DNA of 64,000 bases, from positions 10,119,882 to 10,183,881 of the forward strand of contig OZ024856.1 of the NCBI GenBank assembly GCA_964017155.1. Direction: 5' to 3'. Shown one piece after another: positions 57,660 to 64,000 of this stretch; the first letter of the stretch is position 1; each line of letters begins with the position of its first letter. A program made the translations under genes and the position numbers. Source of the stretch: Oasisia sp. SBJ-2009 (taxonomy: Eukaryota; Annelida; Polychaeta; Sabellida; Siboglinidae). The notes beneath the pieces were generated by a model. The model was given only the letters and a program-made list of their open reading frames with translations. It did not search any database and was not told where the DNA came from.

Positions 57660-57795
57660 TTGACAGGCTTTACATGACAGGCTGTAGTTCATACAGGACA
57701 GTTATGTCATCCACATGACAGGCTGTGGTTCATACAGGACAGTTATGTCATCCACATGTCAGGCTGTGGTTCATACAGGACAGTTATGTCATCGA
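57660..57795. repeat. 41-bp tandem repeat, about 3 copies
   Basis: Unit GACAGGCTGTGGTTCATACA-GGACAGTTATGTCATCCACAT. Confidence 0.95.
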
Positions 57796-58224
57796 ATGGA
57801 CTTACACAGTAGCACCTTTGCACAGGGAATTGGTGTATATTATACGGAAAACTGCACAACATAATAATTTACAATTGTTTTGGTTGCCGACGGTTTCCTT
57901 GTTTCTGTAATATCATAGCAGTTAGTTAGTGTCAACACAGCAAGTGTCGCCAAGGTGTCAACTCACCCGGTTAGTGTTAACACAGTCACAATAGGAACAC
58001 ATCTGAGACACTAACAGTATGAAGACGTGAGCCTCAGCATAGCAGTACACAGTGCAGTACAGATTGCAGTACACATTGCAATACATGTATAGACATGACT
58101 CAGTCAAGTACAAATATGACTCAGTCATCAAAATGCATCACGGTTAATAAGGCTCTAATAATAAACGGAATGTTCAATGGTCAAACTGAGTCTCACCTTT
58201 TTATAGCAGGAGCTATGGAACACA

Positions 58225-58855
58225 AATGGTAACTAAATCATCGGATGTATCACCAGATGATCACCAAATCACTTACTTAATGTAACAGTAACACCAGTGA
58301 CCAGACGATCTCAAAATCATGAGATGTAACACCATACGATCATCAAATTATTGAATATAACATCAGATTATTACCAAGTCATCTGGTGTAACAACAGATG
58401 ATCATCAGATGTAACGCCAGATTCTCACTAAATCGTCTGATCAAATCATTAAATGTAACACCATATGATCACCAAATCATCAGATGTAATGCTAGATCAT
58501 CACCAAATCATCACAGGTAACACCGGATGATACCAAATCATCAGATGTAACACCAGATGATACCAAATCATCAGATGTAACACCGGATGATACCAAATCA
58601 TCACAGGTAACACCGGATGATACCAAATCATCAGATGTAACACCAGATGATACCAAATCATCAGATGTAACACCGGACGATCAATAAATCATTAGATGTA
58701 ACACCAGATGATCAACAAATAATCAAATGTAACACCAGATGATCAACAAATCATCAGATGTTACACCAGATGATCAACAAATCATCAGATGTAACACTGA
58801 ATGATCACCAAATTATCAGATGTAATACCAGATGATCACCAAATCTTTGGATCTG
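58225..58855. repeat. About 30-bp minisatellite
   Basis: About 20 copies of AAATCATCAGATGTAACACC-AGATGATCACC with length variants. Confidence 0.95.
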
Positions 58856-59470
58856 ACATGAGACAAATAATACATAGTTGACATCTCATTAATTACTGGC
58901 CAAGTAAACTGCTCCATTCGCAGCATAATTTTTTGATTTGAAAAAGTAGCAATCTTTGCTGAACGTCTTTGTATCGCGTGCAAGTGTTTCTTTTCTGTAC
59001 ACGTGCAACTCATCACTTGAATAAAAGCAAAATGTTCACAAAGTATTGGCCACAGTTCTAAAGAGTTCTGCATCATCGTTGAGTTGCAGAGACCCGAGAC
59101 TAGTGAGTCTCTCACAGTATGCCTATGGTCTCTAAACACACCAGATAACACAACTTCACAAATACAAGTTTACTGCTTCGTTGTGAGAATCTGTAGCAAT
59201 ATCAGTGATTATGTTAAGTTTGTTCGTTGTGGTGTTTCAGTATATATGTACACATAGGACACACTCACGGCGACTCTGACAAGATCACAGCCAGTTTTGT
59301 GAGATTTGTAGGTGGCTGCCTCTGATCAACATCCAGTGACAACTACAACTGCCGCTACCACATAAAACTAAACTGTACACTCTAGTCACAGACCATGCTA
59401 AAATGTGCACAATTAATATCACAATTCGCTCACAACATGTTAGTGTTACTAATTCAATAATTTACACTCT

Positions 59471-59511
<41 letters not shown>

Positions 59512-60620
59512 GTTACATTCACACTAAGTGTCACACTTAAATAATCTAACATCATAAAACACATAGTGCATGATACAATATACAGAAATTGCCAAACTGG
59601 AACAATATTATACCAAACGCCACATAAAATGGCAGTATCTATACATAATTAAGTGCACACTTTTATTTCAATTAGGGGGCCATTAAAAGGAGCTTGGAAC
59701 ACATAAATGTTCACCAGCGTTACCATTCACAATATCTTAATATACACACCATACGGAAAACCTTAAAATTACATAAAATAATAATCTGTACATGAAATGG
59801 AAAAATCCATTAAAATATAAATTTGTCCACCAATCATACACGCTCTGTGAATCAAATGTAGATATTAATTAATAATGCCACTTAATGACTTCTGACATCA
59901 GGTGACTGTGTAGATTACAATAGTGACCTTATAATATATTTTAAAAACAGAAATTTAAATATCTGGCAAATGCTTCTGTTCTCTTATCCCCTCTAATGTG
60001 TCATTATGGAATGTTCTCATCAACAAACTCTGAGGTAAAATAAAACATTATCACTAGTTTCAAAAGAAATCCATGCTACTGTACATTGCTGGACATAATA
60101 GAGAATATATGAAATCTGTAAAAATAAAAATAACTGCAGGTTTCTACTCTCCGTAAACGATATACTCCACGCGATCCATGCGCCACACTGTTAAAATCTG
60201 TTGAAATAAAAATAGGGGTTACATTTATAAGTCAATTATAACATAATTATTACTAAGATAAATACACATGGTCATCTAAATAAATAAACATTGTAAAATT
60301 ATTAGTCTTGAAGTATCACTGTCCGGCGTTGCGTAATGGTTAGTCCTGTAGCACCAAATGCAGTGGTGTTGACGTAACAAATAATATTTAACAAATAATG
60401 TATGCAATAAGACAAACATTTTTACAGAACCACTGACCAGGTGACAAAACAAAGTCACCGCCTGACCTTGTGGTGATGACATCATTCACTGACCATGTCA
60501 CAAATTAACATCGTTCAGTGAGCATGTGACACAGTGACACTATTCGCTGACCAAGGTCACACACCAAGGTCATTCACTAACGCAACAATTCAGTCAATGT
60601 ACAAGTGTCTGTGACACCGG

Positions 60621-60797
60621 TCACATCTTGGTGACTTCCGGGGTGCTCCGACCATTGCCGCCGGCGACACCTGGTGTCTGACAATGAGCACTAGCGATAC
60701 TCGTCGACTCGCTTACTGGCGTGCTGAAGATCTCGCGGTGTTCCTGCTCGAGTCGGGTGCAACGGGCTTCATAGGCTCGTGTCACCGTCTCTGCCGC
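60621..60797 (-). CDS. PLC-beta terminal exon
   Basis: Acceptor TTGTCAG. Reads AAETVTRAYEARCTRLEQEH, then a Ser/Thr-rich tail ending STPEVTKM and TGA. Confidence 0.87.
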   Translation of the reverse strand, partial: AAETVTRAYEARCTRLEQEHREIFSTPVSESTSIASAHCQTPGVAGGNGRSTPEVTKM

Positions 60798-63623
60798 CTG
60801 ACAACATAACAATGACACGTCACCTTGACACATTCATCTGTCACGTGACGTACAATGTCAATACCCTGACATATGTTGCTTAACCAACTTGACACTTACA
60901 AGTGAGTGGAAAATAGCTACTTGCCAAATATACTGGAGGCCTGTCATACTAGATGCCAGATGTACTAAAGGAGGCCAAAAGTTATTCTTGAGAGATCAGG
61001 TTAGCGTTAAATGTCTTGTATTTTATTATGATTAATGTTTACATATTGTTTTAATAATGAATTTATTTGTATTTTTATTTCTCTACTCTGTATTTTATAT
61101 TTTTATGATGATGAACACTGCAAAATGAATTTCCCGGTCTGGGACAATAAAGTTTTATTGTGTTGTATTGTATTGTATTGTATTGTATTGTATTGTATTG
61201 TATTGTATTGTATTGTATTGTATTGTATTGTATTGTAGCACAAATCTCAAAAGAAGATTCATGAAGATGTAACATTACGACCTACGTGGATAGCAAACAT
61301 ATACAAACGAGCAACCTTCATTTACCCTTGACATTTCCACTGACCTTCACCTTGTCGTCTGCAGACCTCTGCCTCAGTGTGTCAAACATCTCGACCACGT
61401 CTGCCTTCCGTCGGTCCAGGAGGTCCTGGAGCTGTGAACACGAGAGAATGGATGGAGTAATGGGTGGAGACAGAGACTGAGGAGTCTGGACAGAGACACA
61501 AGAGAATAGACGGAGTGATGGGTGGAGACAGAGACTGAGGAGTCTGGACAGAGACACGACAGAATGGGCGGAGTGATGGGTGGAGACAGAGACTGAGGAG
61601 TCTGGACAGAGACACAAGAGAATAGACGGAGTGATGGGTGGAGACTGAGACTGAGGAGTCTGGACAGAGACACGACAGAATGGGCGGAGTGATGGGTGGA
61701 GACAGAGACTGAGGAGTCTGGACAGAGACACAAGAGAATGGGCGGAGTGATGGGTGGAGACAGGGACTGAGTAGTCTGGACAGAGACAGAATATGGAGAC
61801 CACAGTCTGGCCACAGCACTGGTGACCACAGCCAGCTCAGTTTATTCACATGATGTCACAACCTCACCGGTCATGACTTCAGCTGTCACAAGCCAGTTGG
61901 CATGACAACAGCTAGCATGCCACAGCTGTCATGACTACAGCTATCATGTTCACAGATGTCATGACCACAGCTGTAATGACCACAGCTGACATGACCATAG
62001 TTGACATGACCACAACTGACATGACCATAGTTGACATGACCCCAGACTACTAGTGACATTGTGAGAGGAGAACACAGACCTGGTGAAGAGAGAGATAAAG
62101 TCAACTCACTTTCTGTCGTTCTTGCACAGCCAAAGTGATATGTTTCTTCATCGCCTCCCGCTTGATCCTGAACACACAAGACACTAGTGTCAGACACTCT
62201 CTACAAGACAGTGTCAGAGACACTACCAAGACACTCTCTACCAAGACAGTGTCAGAGACACACTCTACCAAGACAGTGTCACAGACACTCTCCACCAAGA
62301 CAGTGTCACAGACACTCTCTACCAAGACAGTGTCAGAGACACTCTCCACCAAGACAGTGTCAGAGACACTCTCTACCAAGACAGCGTCAGAGACACTCTC
62401 TACCAAGACAGTGTCAGAGACATACTCTACCAAGACAGTGTCACAGACACTCTCCACCAAGACAGTGTCACAGACACTCTCTACCAAGACAGTGTCAGAG
62501 ACACTCTCTACCATGACAGTGACAGACACACTCTCTACCAAGACAGTGTCAGAGACACAACAAGACAGCATAACAGACACTCTCTACCAAGTCAGTGTCA
62601 GAGATATTCTCTACCAAGACAGTGTCAGAGACTCTCCACCAGGACAGTGTCAGAGACACTCCACCAGGAGAGACACTCTCTACCAAGACAGTGTCAGAGA
62701 CACTCTCTGCCAAGACAGTGTCAGAGGCACTCTACCAAGACAGTGTCAGAGGCACTCTCCACCAAGACAGTGTCAGAGGCACTCTCTGCCAAGACAGTGT
62801 CAGAGACATTCTCTACCAGAGACACTCTCCACCAAGACAGTGTCAGAGACACACTCTACCAAGACAGTGTCACAGACACTCTCCACCAAGACAGTGTCAC
62901 AGACACTCTCTACCAAGACAGTGTCAGAGACACTCTCTACCAAGATAGTGTCACAGACACTCTCTACCAAGACAGTGTCACAGACACTCTCTACCAAGAC
63001 AGTGTCACAGACACTCTACATCATAACAGTGGTTTCCGTAAAACTTCCTACTAAAATGGCCATCAGTGATCCTCCTGTGCACCAGCATTCAATATAATTA
63101 TTAATTAGGGTCTCTATGTGTAACAGATAATATTGCGTGAGATTTTTATTTTTATATTTACTCACGACTGGTTGCTAGTAGGACTTGCTCATCACTCACT
63201 CACTACTAGTCACTAGTAGCGACATATATGTGGATATCTCTAAGGAACAAAATATATTTTAAAGAGCAGGATCATGCTTGTGTAAGATGAACACAACTGG
63301 TACAAGGATCCATTAGGACCCAAAAACACCCAGAATGACAGAGAGACGTGCCTTGACAGTTCATTCTTCTCCTTGTGCTTCTTGGCGAGTGCCTTCATCT
63401 CGTCGTGATTGTACGTGTCCAACTTCTTCCTCAGTTCCGTCACCTCGCGGTCGTGGATGTCGTCCAGCTGCTTCAGCAGCGCCTCCTGGCGAACGTCGAT
63501 GGCATGACAGAGTGCGTTGTTGAGCAGCAGCACGTAGTGGCCGGCAACGTCCGACTCCGTCTTGTAGTGCTCCCGACACAACGCCATCATCTCTTCCGCC
63601 TGAGACACCTTCTGCTCCCGGTG
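60621..63623 (-). CDS. Phospholipase C-beta, C-terminal coiled-coil region (last four exons; 5' part beyond the window)
   Basis: Exons on the minus strand: 63352-63623, 62110-62167, 61345-61431, 60621-60797 (stop TGA at 60621-60623); 198 codons, all in phase. Reads REVTELRKKLDTYNHDEMKA, then LAKKHKEKNELSR, IKREAMKKHITLAVQERQK, LQDLLDRRKADVVEMFDTLR and AAETVTRAYEARCTRLEQEH. The pattern ERE..EL.KK, LxKxHKxKxEL.RIKRE, and xxAVxERxxLxxLxxxRK is that of the long helical C-terminal domain of PLC-beta enzymes, which bind G-alpha-q and membranes and hydrolyse PIP2. The catalytic X/Y core is not in the window. The protein ends TPEVTKM. The first donor is GC rather than GT. Which PLC-beta subtype this is cannot be told. 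Confidence 0.82.
61000..61236 (+). mobile_element. LINE 3' end with (TTGTA)n tail
   Basis: AATTTCCCGGTCTGGGACAA-TAAAG followed by about 17 TTGTA units. The hairpin-plus-AATAAAG-plus-pentamer-tail layout is that of many CR1/L2/Jockey-type LINEs. In the last PLC-beta intron. Confidence 0.7.
61345..61431 (-). CDS. PLC-beta exon C
   Basis: 87 nt, acceptor TTCACAG, donor AAG|GTCAGT. Reads LQDLLDRRKADVVEMFDTLR and QRSADDKVK. A 58-bp minisatellite begins just outside the acceptor. Confidence 0.87.
61443..61790. repeat. 58-bp minisatellite, 6 copies
   Basis: Unit GGAGTGATGGGTGGAGACAG-AGACTGAGGAGTCTGGACAG-AGACACAAGAGAATGGGC, in the PLC-beta intron next to the exon C acceptor. Confidence 0.97.
61885..62045. 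repeat. 15/30-bp degenerate tandem repeat
   Basis: Variants of CATGACCACAGCTGA / CATGACCATAGTTGA. Confidence 0.93.
62110..62167 (-). CDS. PLC-beta exon B
   Basis: 58 nt, acceptor GTTCAG, donor AAA|GTGAGT. Reads IKREAMKKHITLAVQERQK. Flanked on both sides by minisatellites. Confidence 0.88.
62175..63025. repeat. 27-bp minisatellite, about 31 copies
   Basis: Unit AAGACAGTGTCAGAGACACT-CTCTACC. A multiple of three, hence a 320-codon open frame with no coding meaning. Lies in the PLC-beta intron between exons A and B. Confidence 0.97.
63352..63623 (-). CDS. PLC-beta exon A
   Basis: Starts HREQKVSQAEEMMALCREHY after acceptor TCGTAG and ends NELS-AG, followed by GCACGT. The phase-2 end is required by the next exon (completes Arg before IKRE), so the donor is non-canonical GC. 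Tandem partial copies of its 5' end lie upstream at 63.70 and 63.83 kb. Confidence 0.82.
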
Positions 63624-63872
63624 CTACGACACAGTGACACAACATGACACAGTGACATAACATGACACATTGACATGACATAGTGACAAAACATGACACA
63701 AAGCCATCATCTCCTCCGCCTGAGACACCTTCTGCTCCCAGTGCTACGACACAGTGACACAACATGACACAGTGACACAACGTGACACACTGACATGACA
63801 CAGTGACACGATATGACACAATGTCATCATCGTCTCCACCTGCAACACCTTCTGCTCCTGGTGCTATAACAT
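63585..63872 (-). repeat. Tandem partial copies of the PLC-beta exon A 5' end
   Basis: The block ending GCCATCATCTC-TCCGCCTGAGACACCTTC-TGCTCCCGGTGCTACGACAC (plus strand) occurs at the exon (about 63585-63632) and again at about 63702-63752 and, more diverged, at about 63820-63868, separated by GACACAGTGACACAACATGA repeats. Confidence 0.9.
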
Positions 63873-63904
63873 ATATGTAAAAATTACACAATATGACACA
63901 TGTA

Positions 63905-63975
63905 CACATATATATTTATAATATATATATATACATATATATATATGTATATAAATATATATATATATAATTATG
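63905..63975. repeat. (TA)n-rich tract at the window end
   Basis: Interrupted TA repeat. Confidence 0.9.
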
Positions 63976-64000
63976 TGTTAATATGTATCCAAAATACACT

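Larger units (their letters stand above)
57136..60620. other. Convergent intergenic spacer between the NLR and PLC-beta genes
   Basis: Holds a 41-bp tandem repeat, a 30-bp minisatellite, an (AT)n tract at 59470-59510 and AT-rich unique DNA. Part near 60620 should be PLC-beta 3'-UTR. A minus-strand open frame at 58816-59151 was not recognised. Confidence 0.5.

Noticed and set aside
58816..59151. 111-codon minus-strand open frame
   Set aside because: No homology recognised and no splice or start support; left as unassigned intergenic sequence.
62135..63097. 320-codon open frame on the plus strand
   Set aside because: 27-bp repeat unit is a multiple of three; lies antisense in a PLC-beta intron and overlaps exon B.

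Overview
The window is animal (metazoan) genomic DNA, not bacterial. Genes are split into many short exons with GT-AG borders, introns are long and AT-rich, and microsatellites, minisatellites and transposon relics are dense. The gene content points to an invertebrate: one unduplicated BUB1/BUBR1-type checkpoint gene plus an NLR-like receptor with a DZIP3-type HEPN domain, a combination I associate with lophotrochozoans (a mollusc is my guess) or cephalochordates. The species cannot be fixed from sequence alone.

Three genes were reconstructed by hand; reading phase is conserved across every junction. (1) Minus strand, 25,406 down to 4,365: a MADBUB (BUB1/BUBR1) gene with 23 coding exons and about 1,244 codons visible. 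The last exon(s), about 70 residues of kinase C-lobe, were not found and probably lie beyond base 1. It carries the BUBR1 inhibitor modules (KEN box, TPR region, an ABBA-REN-ABBA cassette), the GLEBS motif that binds BUB3, the BUB1 CM1 (Mad1-binding) motif and a kinase domain with its catalytic residues intact. (2) Plus strand, 34,423 to 56,653: a 15-exon gene of about 1,237 codons, HEPN (DZIP3-like) - 14-residue repeats - NACHT - leucine-rich repeats, a candidate innate immune receptor. Its last exon runs into a Ty3/gypsy pol relic that supplies the present C-terminus. (3) Minus strand, 63,623 down to 60,621: the last four exons of a phospholipase C-beta gene (C-terminal coiled-coil region).

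Layout: 1-4,364 is downstream or intronic repeat DNA of gene 1. 4,365-25,406 is gene 1, with MITE-like elements, a LINE fragment and tandem repeats in its introns. 25,407-34,414 is intergenic, with several element copies, a palindromic microsatellite cluster and a 2.5 kb pyrimidine-rich minisatellite that ends at the first splice acceptor of gene 2. 34,415-56,653 is gene 2. Its first intron holds a decayed coiled-coil (heptad) repeat and a 2.6 kb foldback element; other introns hold LINE and gypsy fragments and minisatellites. 56,654-60,620 is a gene-poor convergent spacer. 60,621-64,000 is the end of gene 3, with its introns full of minisatellites.

The most notable observations are: the undivided MADBUB gene with both sets of motifs; the HEPN-NACHT-LRR receptor with phase-symmetric modular exons, a decayed heptad array and a transposon-derived tail; and tandem repeats at two exons (in genes 1 and 3) that have multiplied the 3' splice site itself.
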